From: Micromonospora olivasterospora
GTDB lineage: Bacteria > Actinomycetota > Actinomycetes > Mycobacteriales > Micromonosporaceae
Assembly (NCBI RefSeq): GCF_007830265.1
Contig: NZ_VLKE01000001.1
Span: 4,526,001 to 4,590,000, forward strand
Length of the DNA stretch: 64,000 nt
Reading direction: 5' to 3'
The first letter of the stretch is position 1; the number at the start of each line of letters is the position of its first letter. The notes below the pieces were generated by a model. The model was not told the origin of the DNA. It ran no database searches and saw nothing but the letters and a program-made list of their open reading frames with translations. The translations under genes and the position numbers were made by a program. Below are positions 1-8,937 of this stretch, piece after piece.

Positions 1-1118
1 GTGGCGGCGCGCCCGACGATCCGGTGGCAGCCGTCCGGCTCGACCGTGGCGACATCCCCGGTGCGGAACCAGCCGTCCGCGGTGCGGGTCGCCGCGTCGG
101 CGTCCGGGCGGTTCAGGTAGCCGTCGAAGAGGGTCGCGCCACACACCTGGAGTTCGCCCATGGCCGTCCCGTCGGCGGGCAGCGGGGCGCCGTGCTCGTC
201 GACCAGCCGGGTCCGCACCCCGGGCAGCGGCACCCCGACGGTGCCCGGCCGGCGCGGTGCGTCCGCGCGGGCGCTCACGGTGATCAGGGTCTCCGTCATC
301 CCGTACCGCTCCACGACGCGGTGACCGGTCAGGGCGGCGAGGTCGGCGAAGACCGCCGCCGGCAGGGCCGCGCTGCCCGAGACGAGCAGCCGCGCCGAGC
401 GCAGCGCCCGCGCCGAGTCGGGGTCCGCCGCGACCCGGGACCAGACCGTGGGCACGCCGAAGTAGACCGAGCCGCGGGCGGCGGCGTACCGGTCGGGGCG
501 CGGCCGCCCGACGTGGTGCAGCCGGCTGCCCAGGCGCAGCGGCCCGAGGACGCCCAGCACCAGGCCGTGCACGTGGAACAACGGCAGGCCGTGCACCAGC
601 AGGTCCTCGGGCGTCCAGGCCCAGGCGTCGGCGAGCCCGTCCAGGCAGGCCGCCGCCGCCCGGCGCGAGATCACCGCGCCCTTCGGGGCCCCGGTGGTGC
701 CGCTGGTGTACAGGATCAGGGCCGTGCGGTCCGGGTCCGGTTCGGCGTGGACGGTGTCCGAACGGCGGGCCAGGTCGACCGGGATCCTCGGCGGCCCGGC
801 ATCGGCCGGGTGCTGTTCACCCGCCGGGACGAGCAGCGCGACGGCGCCGGAGTCGCGCAGGATGTGGCCGCGCTCCATCGGCCCGGCGTCCGGCGGCACG
901 GGCACGACCGCCGCGCCGGCCAGCAGCGCGCCGACCACGCCGACCACGGTCTCCAGGCTGGCGGTGGCCTCGACCGCGACCCGGTCCACGCCGCGCAGGT
1001 CGTCGGCCACGGCCGCGGCGAGCCGCCGCAGCTCCACCCAGGACGCCGCCCGGTCGTCCACCCGGATCGCGTCGGGGCGCTCGTCGGTCGACTCGGACAG
1101 CCAGCTCAGCAGCGGCAT
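1..1118 (-). CDS. AMP-dependent acyl-CoA synthetase/ligase, N-terminal part (runs off left edge)
   Basis: The first ~372 codons of an adenylate-forming enzyme are visible; the C-terminal lid domain lies beyond base 1. Such enzymes activate a carboxylic acid with ATP and transfer it to CoA. The adenylation P-loop YTSGTTGAPKG is intact near residues 142-152, and the N-terminal region begins MPLLSWLSESTDERPD, typical of short actinobacterial acyl-CoA ligases. The ATG at 1118 was chosen because GGAGAGAGG sits about 8 bases upstream. The substrate cannot be told from this part. It is divergent from the small protein at 1364, and the ~245-base gap between them probably holds both promoters. Confidence 0.85.
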   Translation of the reverse strand, partial: MPLLSWLSESTDERPDAIRVDDRAASWVELRRLAAAVADDLRGVDRVAVEATASLETVVGVVGALLAGAAVVPVPPDAGPMERGHILRDSGAVALLVPAGEQHPADAGPPRIPVDLARRSDTVHAEPDPDRTALILYTSGTTGAPKGAVISRRAAAACLDGLADAWAWTPEDLLVHGLPLFHVHGLVLGVLGPLRLGSRLHHVGRPRPDRYAAARGSVYFGVPTVWSRVAADPDSARALRSARLLVSGSAALPAAVFADLAALTGHRVVERYGMTETLITVSARADAPRRPGTVGVPLPGVRTRLVDEHGAPLPADGTAMGELQVCGATLFDGYLNRPDADAATRTADGWFRTGDVATVEPDGCHRIVGRAA

Positions 1119-1332
1119 GATGGGGCCTCTCTCCAGCGGCTCGGACCCGGCCCCGACCGTAGCGGGGGCGCCCCCGGCCCGGCCACCCCTACCGCCGCGG
1201 CGCGGACGCCCGGCGGGTGGCACCCGCGCGGGCCGGGCCGCCCGCCCCGATCCCCGCTGGTAGGGGGTCGGTAAGGGTACTCGGCGACTGTGACGCGGAT
1301 TACGTTCGAGGGGAACGGCGGCCGTCGCCGGA

Positions 1333-1355
1333 CGGCGGGAGAGCCTCTCCCGCCG
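1333..1355. repeat. Perfect 10-bp inverted repeat with 3-base loop
   Basis: Bases 1333-1342 (CGGCGGGAGA) pair perfectly with 1346-1355 (TCTCCCGCCG). The hairpin lies just upstream of the GTG at 1364, so it could mask that start, act as an operator, or be chance in GC-rich DNA. No T-run follows, so it is not a classical terminator. Confidence 0.5.
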
Positions 1356-1363
1356 CCCGTCCC

Positions 1364-1732
1364 GTGCCGGTCCGTTCGGTAATCCGCGCCGCGATCAGCG
1401 ACCGGCGCGTCCGGGTACGGCACCACGGGGGCTACGAGCACTTCGAGCGGGATCCCGCCGGGTCCGCCGCCGGCGCGCCCGTGGTCTTCCGCTGGACCGG
1501 CCCCGGGCATCGGCTGACGGTCAGCGAGTGGTACGAGGATCCGGAGGCGGTCGACCCGGCCGAGGGCCCGGCCGTGCTGACCATCCACCCGGCCGACCCG
1601 CAGCTGCTGCTCAGCCGGGCGCTGGCGGCCGGGGCGGAGCTGGAGCCGGCCGCCGGCGACACGCCGGCGGTGGTCCTGCGTGATCCGGCCGGGCAGCGGT
1701 GGGCGGTCGTGGGGGCCACCCGGAGCCAGTAG
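1364..1732 (+). CDS. Small conserved-looking protein, possibly a single VOC (glyoxalase-like) half domain
   Basis: About 122 residues if the in-frame GTG at 1364 is used; no ATG is better placed and no strong ribosome site is visible, so the start is uncertain. The C-terminal end contains LRDPAGQRWAVVG, which resembles the DPxGNxW strand that closes many vicinal-oxygen-chelate domains, and the middle (VLTIHPADPQLLLSRALAAG) fits the helix before it. No complete metal-ligand set can be assigned. It could be a degenerate VOC protein or an unrelated small protein. The frame has normal GC-rich third positions, supporting real coding. Confidence 0.5.
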   Translation: MPVRSVIRAAISDRRVRVRHHGGYEHFERDPAGSAAGAPVVFRWTGPGHRLTVSEWYEDPEAVDPAEGPAVLTIHPADPQLLLSRALAAGAELEPAAGDTPAVVLRDPAGQRWAVVGATRSQ

Positions 1733-1758
1733 GAGCCGGGCGGCCCGGCCCGCCCGGC

Positions 1759-4008
1759 TCAGCGCCGGTCGGCGGCGAGCCGGTGGGTCAGCGCGGTGTG
1801 CCGGCGGCCGGTGCCGGCCGTGCGGACCGCGATGGCGAGCGCCCTGCGCGAACCGGCCAGCACGACCAGGCGGCGGGCCCGGGTGACCGCCGTGTAGAGC
1901 AGGTTCCGCTGCAACATCGTGTACGCGGACATGGTCACCGGGACGACCACCGCCGGATACTCGCTGCCCTGGGAGCGGTGCACCGTGATGGCGTACGCGT
2001 GCTGCAGCTCGTCCAGCTCGTGGAACTCGTAGCTGATGTCCTCGTCCTCGTCGGTGCGGACCACGAGGGTCTGCTCGTCGGGATCCAGGGCGGTGACCAC
2101 GCCGACGGTGCCGTTGAACACCCCGGCCGCGCCCTTGTCGTAGTTGTTGCGGACCTGGATCACCTTGTCCCCGACCCGGAACACCCGCGCGCCGTGCCGC
2201 CGCTCCGGCGTGCCCTCGCGCTGCGGGGCGATCGCCTGCTGGAGCAGGGTGTTCAGGTTCGCCGCGCCGGCCGGGCCGCGCAGCATCGGGGTGAGCACCT
2301 GCACGTCGCGGGGCCGCAGGCCGAACCGGCGGGGGATGCGCCGGGCCACGATGTCGACGACCTGCTCGGCGGTGACCTCCGGGTCGTCGCTGGGGAAGAG
2401 GAAGAAGTCCGGGTGCTCGCCGAACAGCGGCGCCTGCCCGGCGTTGATCCGGTGCGCGTTGACCACCACGCCCGACTCCTGCGCCTGCCGGAAGATCCGG
2501 GTAAGCCGGATCCGGGGCACGCCGTCGGCCGCGAGGACGTCGCGCAGCACCTCCCCGGCGCCCACCGACGGCAACTGGTCGACGTCGCCGACCAGCAGCA
2601 GGTGCGCGCCGGGCGGCACCGCCTTGACCAGCTTGTTGGCCAGGATCAGGTCCAGCATGGACGCCTCGTCGACCACCACCAGGTCGGCGTCGACAGGATT
2701 GTCCCGGTCGAAGGTGGCGTCCCCGCCGGGACGTAGCTGAAGCAGCCGGTGCACGGTCGTCGCGGGGTGGCCGGTCAGCTCCGTCAGCCGCTTGGCCGCC
2801 CGGCCGGTCGGCGCGGCCAGCACGATCTTCGCCTTCTTCGCCGCGGCCAGCTCGACGACCGACCGCACGGTGAACGACTTGCCGCAGCCCGGGCCGCCGG
2901 TCAGCACCGCCACCCGGGAGGTCAGCGCCAGCCGTACCGCCTGTTCCTGCTCCGGCGCCAGCTCCGCGCCCGTGCGGGCCTTCAGCCAGCCCAGCGCGCG
3001 CCCCCAGTCCACGTCCGCGAACGCCGGCATCCGGTCGACCGGGTCCCGCAGCAGCCGCAGCAGGCTCGCGGCCAGCGCCGACTCGGCCCGGTGGAACGGG
3101 ACCAGGTACACCGCCGGGATGACGCCACCCTCGCTGCTCGGGTTCGGCACCGCCTCGCGGACCACGCCCTCCTCCGCGGCGACCAGCTCGGCCAGTCCGG
3201 CGGCGACCAGCTCCGCCGGCACCTCCAGGATCGTCGCCGCGTCGGCGACCAGGTTCGGCTCCGGCAGGTAGCAGTGCCCGGAGTCGGCGGCCTCCGAGAG
3301 CGTGTACCGGATGCCGGCGCGCACCCGCTGCGGGCTGTCGTGCGGGATGCCGACCGCCCGGGCGATGCCGTCGGCCGTCCGGAACCCGATGCCCCACACG
3401 TCGGCGGCGAGCCGGTACGGATCCTCGCGCACCACCTTGACGGACTCGTCGCCGTACTGCTTGAAGATGCGGACCGCGTGCGAGGTCGAGACGCCGACGC
3501 CCTGGAGGAAGACCATGACCTCCTTGATGGCCTTCTGCTCCTGCCAGGCCGCGCCGATCGCCGCCGTGCGCTTCTTCCCGAGGCCGTGCACCTCGACGAG
3601 CCGGCCGGGCTCCTCCTCGATCACCCGGAGCGTGTCGACGCCGAAGGCGGCCACGATGCGGGCGGCCATCTTCGGGCCGATCCCCTTGATCAGGCCGGAG
3701 CCCAGGTAGCGTTCGATGCCCTGCACCGTCGCGGGCAGCACCGTGGTGCAGCTGTGCACCTCGAACTGCCGGCCGTACCGCGGGTGCGACCCCCACCGGC
3801 CCACCAGCCGCAGCCGCTCGCCGGGCTGGGCGCCGGGCAGCGGCCCGACCACGGTGAGCAGGTCGTCGCCGGACCGGTCGGTGGCGACCCGGGCGATCGT
3901 GTACCCGGTCTCCTCGTTGACGTACGTGACGCGTTCCAGCACCGCCTCCAGCACGGCGCCCCAGGCGGGGGCGCTCTGCGCGGCCGGCGCGGTCGGGTTC
4001 GCGGACAT
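1759..4008 (-). CDS. recD2: RecD2-family ATP-dependent 5'-3' DNA helicase
   Basis: 749 residues. SF1B helicase of the RecD-like type found in bacteria without RecBC, acting in DNA repair. The N-terminal ~330 residues hold an OB-like region and helix-hairpin-helix repeats (GLIKGIGPKMAARIV near 100; VEVHGLGKKRTAAIG near 140). Walker A TGGPGCGKS is near residue 369, the DEAS Walker B near 446, the GDVDQLPSVGAGE motif near 476, and the C-terminal motifs VHRSQGSEY and YTAVTRAR near 680 and 707. The ATG at 4008 fits the family N-terminus; a weak GGGGGA lies further upstream than ideal. It is convergent with the 1364 gene and stands downstream of a glycosyltransferase remnant. No sign of damage. Confidence 0.95.
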   Translation of the reverse strand: MSANPTAPAAQSAPAWGAVLEAVLERVTYVNEETGYTIARVATDRSGDDLLTVVGPLPGAQPGERLRLVGRWGSHPRYGRQFEVHSCTTVLPATVQGIERYLGSGLIKGIGPKMAARIVAAFGVDTLRVIEEEPGRLVEVHGLGKKRTAAIGAAWQEQKAIKEVMVFLQGVGVSTSHAVRIFKQYGDESVKVVREDPYRLAADVWGIGFRTADGIARAVGIPHDSPQRVRAGIRYTLSEAADSGHCYLPEPNLVADAATILEVPAELVAAGLAELVAAEEGVVREAVPNPSSEGGVIPAVYLVPFHRAESALAASLLRLLRDPVDRMPAFADVDWGRALGWLKARTGAELAPEQEQAVRLALTSRVAVLTGGPGCGKSFTVRSVVELAAAKKAKIVLAAPTGRAAKRLTELTGHPATTVHRLLQLRPGGDATFDRDNPVDADLVVVDEASMLDLILANKLVKAVPPGAHLLLVGDVDQLPSVGAGEVLRDVLAADGVPRIRLTRIFRQAQESGVVVNAHRINAGQAPLFGEHPDFFLFPSDDPEVTAEQVVDIVARRIPRRFGLRPRDVQVLTPMLRGPAGAANLNTLLQQAIAPQREGTPERRHGARVFRVGDKVIQVRNNYDKGAAGVFNGTVGVVTALDPDEQTLVVRTDEDEDISYEFHELDELQHAYAITVHRSQGSEYPAVVVPVTMSAYTMLQRNLLYTAVTRARRLVVLAGSRRALAIAVRTAGTGRRHTALTHRLAADRR

Positions 4009-4055
4009 CGGGACGATGATGGCAGATCCCCCTGTCGCGCCCGCGTGCGGGAGGA

Positions 4056-4571
4056 TCAGCGGCGGCCGCTGGTCACCAGGCCGCCGAACTCCGGCTCCAG
4101 CCGCCACGCCATCAGGTCGTTCCACCGGTGCGGCAGCCGCAGCCAGGTGCCGTACGTGGCGTAGTTGAGGGCGTCCTGGTCCGGGTAGCGGGACTCGTGC
4201 GCGTGCCGGGCGAGGTAGGCCAGCGACTTCCCGGTCACCTCGCACTCCTTCCACCGCGCGACGTCGATCAGCAGCACGCCGGAGTTGTAGTAGAGCGCGT
4301 ACGGGTCCAGGTCATGGTACTGCGCCAGGCCCGGGATGCCGCCCATGTCCAGCAGCCGCCGGTTGAACGGGTCCCGGACGGCGCCCAGCGGCGCGCCGCC
4401 CATGTCCAGCTCGAACAGCGGTGTGAGCGAGTTCGTGCACAACGTGTCGCAGTCCAGGTAGAGCACCCGCTCCACCTCGGCCGGCAGGGCGCCGGGGACC
4501 AGCAGGCGCAGATACATGGCCGGCGACAGGTACCCCATGATGGGGTATGGAATTTGGCGGGAGAGAATGTC
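4056..4571 (-). pseudogene. N-terminally truncated family 8 glycosyltransferase remnant
   Basis: From an ATG at 4538 the frame gives 160 residues that match the middle and end of GT8 enzymes: MYLRLLVP, then the sugar-nucleotide DxD in LYLDCDT near residue 30, then YYNSGVLLIDVARW and DQDALNY. Recognisable GT8 sequence (DILSRQIPYPIMGYLSP) continues upstream of that ATG to about 4571, where no start codon exists, and the frame is closed by a stop at 4638-4640. The usual DxD position is ~70 residues further into the protein, so the nucleotide-binding N-terminus is missing. The region at 4540-4640 is less GC-rich than its surroundings. I infer a deletion remnant. Confidence 0.75.
4531..4547. repeat. 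7-bp inverted repeat at the GT8 remnant
   Basis: TACCCCA (4531-4537) and TGGGGTA (4541-4547) form a perfect 7-bp stem over the internal ATG of the GT8 remnant. It probably reflects local sequence and not a functional site. Confidence 0.35.
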
Positions 4572-4777
4572 GAGATTCGGTGCCCGGCATTCTGGCCGCT
4601 GTCCTGGCCCGACGCAATTGACCCCAGAATCGACCCCTCAACCCAGCCCCGGCGCCGGACTTGAGGTGTGGAATCCGTTCCGTGACGGGCTGCCGACTCC
4701 CGGCTGCCCTTCCCGCCGGCAATCCGGTGGCGTTCCGGGTGGCGCCCGGGCGCCACCCGGCAGGTCTGACCCGCCGC

Positions 4778-5302
4778 TCAGGGCAGCGGACGGCAGATGC
4801 CCCGGGCGTGGTCCGTGACGGCCGCGCCCACCACCGTGGCCTCCAGCGGCAGCATCTCCAGGCAGCGCCGCACCGCGGCGGCCATCAGCGCGTTGGGCAC
4901 CCGCATGGACAGGGTGCAGTGCGGCACCCAGCGTCCCGGCTGGTAGTGCTCGACCAGCCCGACGCCGGCCCGGGCCAGCCGGTCGTGCACGAGGGCCTGG
5001 TGGGCCAGCAGCTCGGCCGTGGGAGCCGGCCCGAGCCACAGCACCCGCCCCACGAACTGCCCGGCGTGCTGGAACGACAGCCGCAGCGGCGCCGCCACCA
5101 CCGTGCCGGCCAGCGCGGCGGCGACCCGGTCGGGGTCCAGGCGCGGGGCCACCGCCAGGGAGACGTGCGGCCGGTGCCGCTGCTCCAGCAGGGACCGCAT
5201 GCTCTGCACACCCTCGGACTCCAGCGCGTCCCACAGCACCCGGATCCGCCGGGTGGCGTCGGTGTCCAGATACAGCTCCAGTGCCGCGACCACGTCGATC
5301 AC
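4778..5302 (-). CDS. 2'-5' RNA ligase/2H phosphoesterase family protein
   Basis: 174 residues, the usual size for LigT/ThpR-like 2H phosphoesterases. Both signature HxTx-type motifs are present: HVSL near residue 46 (in RPHVSLAVA) and HCTL near residue 127 (in WVPHCTLSM). These histidines form the catalytic pair that hydrolyses or forms 2'-5' or cyclic phosphodiesters. The first motif has Ser instead of Thr, a common substitution. It is divergent from the DinB gene at 5374, leaving about 70 bases for both promoters. The natural substrate is unknown. Confidence 0.85.
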   Translation of the reverse strand: MIDVVAALELYLDTDATRRIRVLWDALESEGVQSMRSLLEQRHRPHVSLAVAPRLDPDRVAAALAGTVVAAPLRLSFQHAGQFVGRVLWLGPAPTAELLAHQALVHDRLARAGVGLVEHYQPGRWVPHCTLSMRVPNALMAAAVRRCLEMLPLEATVVGAAVTDHARGICRPLP

Positions 5303-5373
5303 CCTAGGGCCCGAGGTTTGCCCGGTCGGCCCTGCGGTACTGCGGCGGGGAGAGCGACGCCAGGGAGGACCGC

Positions 5374-5883
5374 GTGGACGTGCACGACGTGCTGACCGAG
5401 ACCTACGGCCGGCTGCCCGGGCTGGTGCGGGCGGCCGTCGAGGGGCTGTCGCCGGAGCAGCTGTGCCGCCCGCCGCTGCCCGGGGCGAACCCGGTGGGCT
5501 GGCTGGTGTGGCACCTGACCCGGATCCAGGACCAGCACGTCGCCGACCTGCTGGGCGCCGAGCAGGTCTGGGTCATCGGCGACCGGGCGGGCCGCTTCGG
5601 GCTGCCCGCCGACCCGGACGACACCGGGTACGGGCACGACCGGGAGCGGGTGGCCGCGGTGCGGCCGGAGAGCGCCGAGGCGCTGGTCGACTACTACGAC
5701 GCGGTCGCGGAGCGTACCCGCGCGTTCCTGGCCGGGCTGCGGCCGGCGGACCTGGACCGGATCGTCGACGAGGCGTGGGACCCGCCGGTGACGCTGGGGG
5801 TGCGGCTGGTCAGCGTGGCCGAGGACGACCTGCAGCACGCCGGCCAGGCCGCGTACGCGCGCGGCCTGCTCGGCGCGGCCTGA
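5374..5883 (+). CDS. DinB-superfamily protein (putative mycothiol-dependent transferase type)
   Basis: 169 residues starting at GTG 5374, preceded by AGGGAGGA at 7-base spacing. The four-helix DinB fold is suggested by the metal-ligand histidines in WHLTRIQD (near residue 48) and DLQHAGQAAY (near residue 155). In actinomycetes many such proteins are mycothiol S-transferases or maleylpyruvate-isomerase-like, which would suit xenobiotic detoxification; that is inference from the family. A GC-rich inverted repeat (CACCCGG/CCGGGTG near 5917-5931) follows the stop and could help end transcription. Confidence 0.8.
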   Translation: MDVHDVLTETYGRLPGLVRAAVEGLSPEQLCRPPLPGANPVGWLVWHLTRIQDQHVADLLGAEQVWVIGDRAGRFGLPADPDDTGYGHDRERVAAVRPESAEALVDYYDAVAERTRAFLAGLRPADLDRIVDEAWDPPVTLGVRLVSVAEDDLQHAGQAAYARGLLGAA

Positions 5884-5996
5884 AAGCGCGCCGGCCCGCC
5901 CTCGTACCCGGATTTCACCCGGTCCGGGTGAGCCCGGCCCACCCGGACCCCGGGAACGCTGCGGGGACCGAGGGGCACGCGCGGAGGAGGCGGGAC

Positions 5997-6398
5997 ATGG
6001 CGGTATCGGCGGCGGACTACCTGGCCGGTCACGTCCCGGGCCGGAAGGACGACCTGCCGGAGAACACCAGCGGCACCGTCCGGCTGGACCTCCGTGACGA
6101 CGGCAGCACGGACCACTGGTACCTCACCATCCGCGACCAGCGGGTCGAGGTGACCCGCTCGGCGGCGGCGGCCGAACTGGTCGTCGCCGGGGACCGGGAG
6201 TCGTTCGACCGGCTCGCCGCCGGGCGGGCCCACATCTTCTCCGCGCTGCTGCGCAACGACATCCAGGCGCAGGGGAACCTGCGGCTGCTGATGACCCTGC
6301 GGCGGCTGTTCCCGGGGCCGCCGGACGCCCGCCATCCCCGCCAGGCCGCCCTCGAGCTGACCAGGGGCGCGGGGGCGTGGGGCGGTGATCGGCGGTGA
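5997..6398 (+). CDS. SCP2 sterol-binding-domain protein
   Basis: 133 residues from ATG 5997, with a strong GGAGGAGG ribosome site. The sequence resembles the small SCP2-like lipid-binding fold: a charged strand region with SGTVRLDLRDDG, then WYLTIRDQRVEVTR, then the conserved ELVVAGDRESFDRLAAGR and a C-terminal helix. Such proteins bind hydrophobic ligands, but its ligand is unknown. Its stop overlaps the start of the glucosidase gene in a GTGA arrangement (6395-6398), implying translational coupling, although a functional link to glycogen metabolism is not obvious. Confidence 0.8.
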   Translation: MAVSAADYLAGHVPGRKDDLPENTSGTVRLDLRDDGSTDHWYLTIRDQRVEVTRSAAAAELVVAGDRESFDRLAAGRAHIFSALLRNDIQAQGNLRLLMTLRRLFPGPPDARHPRQAALELTRGAGAWGGDRR

Positions 6399-8458
6399 AG
6401 CAGGAGACGGTCCACGTGATGGCCGGCAACACGTTCGCGGTCAGCGACGCGCAGGGCGACATGACGCCCGACCCGCTCACGCTGGTGGGTCTCTTCTCGT
6501 TCGACACGCGGTTCCTGTCCCGCTGGGTGCTGACCGTGGACGGGCAGCGGCTCAACTCCCTGTCGCGCGACGAGACGACCTACTTCGAGGCCAAGTTCGT
6601 GCTGGTGCCCGGGGCCGCCAGCCACTACGTCGACGCGGACGTGTCGGTGATCCGGTACCGCGCCATCTCCGAGAGCCTGTACGAGCAGGTCACCGTGCTC
6701 AACCACGCCACCGAGCCGGCCCGGCTGACCGTGCGGTTGGAGATCGCCTCCGACTTCGCCGACACCGCCGAGATCCAGCGGCCCAGGCCGCGGAACGTCC
6801 AGGTCACCCCGCTGTCCGACGAGCGGGAGCTGCGGCTGTGCTACCAGCGCGGCCGCTTCGCCCGGGAGACGATCGTGTCGTCCACCGCCCCCGTCGAGGT
6901 GGACGCGGCTGGGATGACGTTCCGGATCGAGCTACCGCCGAACGGATCCTGGTCGACCGACCTGCACGTCCGGACGCTCGTCCGGGGAGCCGGCGGCCGG
7001 GACCTGCGGGAGAGCGTGACCGCGCACCGCGAGCCGGACCTGCGGGACATGCGGGACGACCTGCGGCGCTGGCGGGAGTCCGCCCCTCGGTTGATCGCCG
7101 AGCACGACGTCCTGGCCGACGCGTACGACGCGGCCCTGGTCAACCTCCTCGCGCTGCAGTACGCGCCGCTGGCCCACAGCGAGCGGTTGCCCATCGGTGG
7201 GATGCCGTGGGCGATGACGTTGTACGGCCGGGACGCCCTGATCACCTGCCTGGAGACGCTGCCGTTCACCCCCGACGTGGCCGCGGCCACCCTGCGGACG
7301 CTGGCGTACGTGCAGGGCGGCCAGCTCGACGACCACCACGACGAGGAGCCGGGCAAGATCCTGGCCGAGTCGCGGTACGGCGAGACGGCCGTCTTCGGCG
7401 AGCTGGCGGGCTCGGTGTACTTCGGCGCGGCCGACACCACGCCGCTCTTCGTGATCCTGCTCGACGAGTACGAGCGCTGGTCCGGCGACTCCGCGCTGGT
7501 GCACGAGCTGCGCCATCCGGCCCGGATGGCGCTGGACTGGATCGACCGGTACGGCGACCTGACCGGCGACGGCTACCTGCGCTACCTGCGCCGCAGCCCC
7601 AGCGGCGTGGAGAACCAGTGCTGGAAGAACTCGCCGGGCGCGATCGTCGACCGGCACGGCCGGGTGCCGGACGCGCCCCGGGCCACCTGCGAGCTGCAGG
7701 GCTACGTGTACGACGCGAAGCTGCGCGGCGCGCGGCTGGCCCGCCAGTTCTTGGGCGACGCGGCGTACGCCGACCGGCTGGAACGGGACGCCGCGGAGCT
7801 GAAGGAACGGTTCAACCGGGACTTCTGGCTGCCGGACCGGGGCTACTACGCCCTCGCCCTCACCCCCGACGGGGAGCCGGTCGACGCGCTGGCCTCCAAC
7901 ATGGGCCACCTGTTGTGGAGCCACATCGTCCCGGCGGACCGCGCGGCGGCGGTGGCGGAGCACCTGATGGGGCCGAGGCTGTTCTCCGGCTGGGGGGTGC
8001 GCACCCTGGCCAAGGGGCAGCGGCCGTACAACCCGGTCGGTGCGCACGTCGGCGCGGTCTGGCCGTCGGACAACGCCATCATCGCGGCCGGGCTCCGCCG
8101 CTACGGCTACGACGAGGCGGCGGCCCGGATCGCCGCCGGCATCTACGGCGTGGTGGAGGCGATGGGCACCCCGACGCCGGAGATGATCGCCGGGTACGAC
8201 CGGGACCTGACCGGCTACCCGGTGCGGCTGCCGAACGCCGGCCGGCCGCAGTCCTGGTCGTCGGGGGCGCTGCTGATGCTGCTGTCGACGATGCTCGGGC
8301 TGGGGCCGTGCGGGGACAACCTGCTGGTCGACCCGGCGCTGCCGCGCGGGTTCGGGCGGATCGAGCTGCTCGGCGTGCCGGGCCGCTGGGGACGTGCGGA
8401 CGCCTACGGGCGGGACCACGCGCTGGCCGACCGGGGCCGCCGCGTCAGCCTGCGCTGA
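6395..8458 (+). CDS. Glycogen debranching-type amylo-alpha-1,6-glucosidase family protein
   Basis: 687 residues, GTG start in a 4-base overlap with the SCP2 gene. The N-terminal ~190 residues (AGNTFAVSDAQGDM, LGLFSFDTRFLS-like region, DETTYFEAKFV) match the debranching-enzyme N-terminal beta domain. The C-terminal half matches the (alpha/alpha)6 glucosidase barrel seen in GH63/GH15-like debranching enzymes, with MPWAMTLYGRDALITCLETL, ENQCWKNSPGAIVD, and VGAVWPSDNAIIAAG. The acidic residues in GRDA and KNSPGAIVD probably sit in the active site. Expected role is hydrolysis of alpha-1,6 branch points or related alpha-glucosides in the cytoplasm. It appears intact. Confidence 0.9.
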   Translation: MKQETVHVMAGNTFAVSDAQGDMTPDPLTLVGLFSFDTRFLSRWVLTVDGQRLNSLSRDETTYFEAKFVLVPGAASHYVDADVSVIRYRAISESLYEQVTVLNHATEPARLTVRLEIASDFADTAEIQRPRPRNVQVTPLSDERELRLCYQRGRFARETIVSSTAPVEVDAAGMTFRIELPPNGSWSTDLHVRTLVRGAGGRDLRESVTAHREPDLRDMRDDLRRWRESAPRLIAEHDVLADAYDAALVNLLALQYAPLAHSERLPIGGMPWAMTLYGRDALITCLETLPFTPDVAAATLRTLAYVQGGQLDDHHDEEPGKILAESRYGETAVFGELAGSVYFGAADTTPLFVILLDEYERWSGDSALVHELRHPARMALDWIDRYGDLTGDGYLRYLRRSPSGVENQCWKNSPGAIVDRHGRVPDAPRATCELQGYVYDAKLRGARLARQFLGDAAYADRLERDAAELKERFNRDFWLPDRGYYALALTPDGEPVDALASNMGHLLWSHIVPADRAAAVAEHLMGPRLFSGWGVRTLAKGQRPYNPVGAHVGAVWPSDNAIIAAGLRRYGYDEAAARIAAGIYGVVEAMGTPTPEMIAGYDRDLTGYPVRLPNAGRPQSWSSGALLMLLSTMLGLGPCGDNLLVDPALPRGFGRIELLGVPGRWGRADAYGRDHALADRGRRVSLR

Positions 8459-8487
8459 GCCGACAGCGGGTGCCGGGCCGCGCCGCG

Positions 8488-8832
8488 CTATGCCGCCGGG
8501 CCGGACCGGCCGAGCAGCGGCGCGTCCGCCGCGACGGGTCCCGCCGGGGCGAACGACAGCGGGGCGACTGCCGGCCGCGACGGGCGCACCGACGGCACCG
8601 GGGCGGCCGGCGTACGCCGACCGGCGTGGGTCGCGGGCGGCGCGGGCGATCGCTCGCGGGCGGCCCGGTAGGCGTCGAGCGCGGCGCTCTCGCCGCGCAG
8701 CTCCGCGGGACGGGCGGCGGCGCGCAGGGCGGCCAGCAGCCGGAGGAGCGCGCCCGCGCCGTTGCCTGAATCGACGGCGCGACCGGCGAGCAGGCGCTCG
8801 ACGGCCTCCTGGTCCATCCGCTGTGCGTTCAT
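8488..8832 (-). CDS. Small conserved actinobacterial protein, unknown function
   Basis: 114 residues from ATG 8832 (AGGGA 8 bases upstream). The N-terminal half is helical: a region MNAQRMDQEAVERLLAGR, then GALLRLLAALRAAARPAEL, then EEAAL-like DAYRAARER. The tail is Pro/Ala-rich and probably disordered. The helical part resembles short actinobacterial proteins with sigma-factor-binding or regulatory annotations (RsdA-like), but I cannot confirm this. No membrane segment is evident. It is convergent with the glucosidase gene, with 29 bases between stops. Confidence 0.65.
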   Translation of the reverse strand: MNAQRMDQEAVERLLAGRAVDSGNGAGALLRLLAALRAAARPAELRGESAALDAYRAARERSPAPPATHAGRRTPAAPVPSVRPSRPAVAPLSFAPAGPVAADAPLLGRSGPAA

Positions 8833-8937
8833 CTCGTGTCCCTCAGCGCCGCCGTCCGTCACGACGTCACATCGGAAACCGCCCGCAGGGGGAACGCGCG
8901 GGCCGGGCGGGCCGCGCGGCCCGGTGAAACGCCCGCG

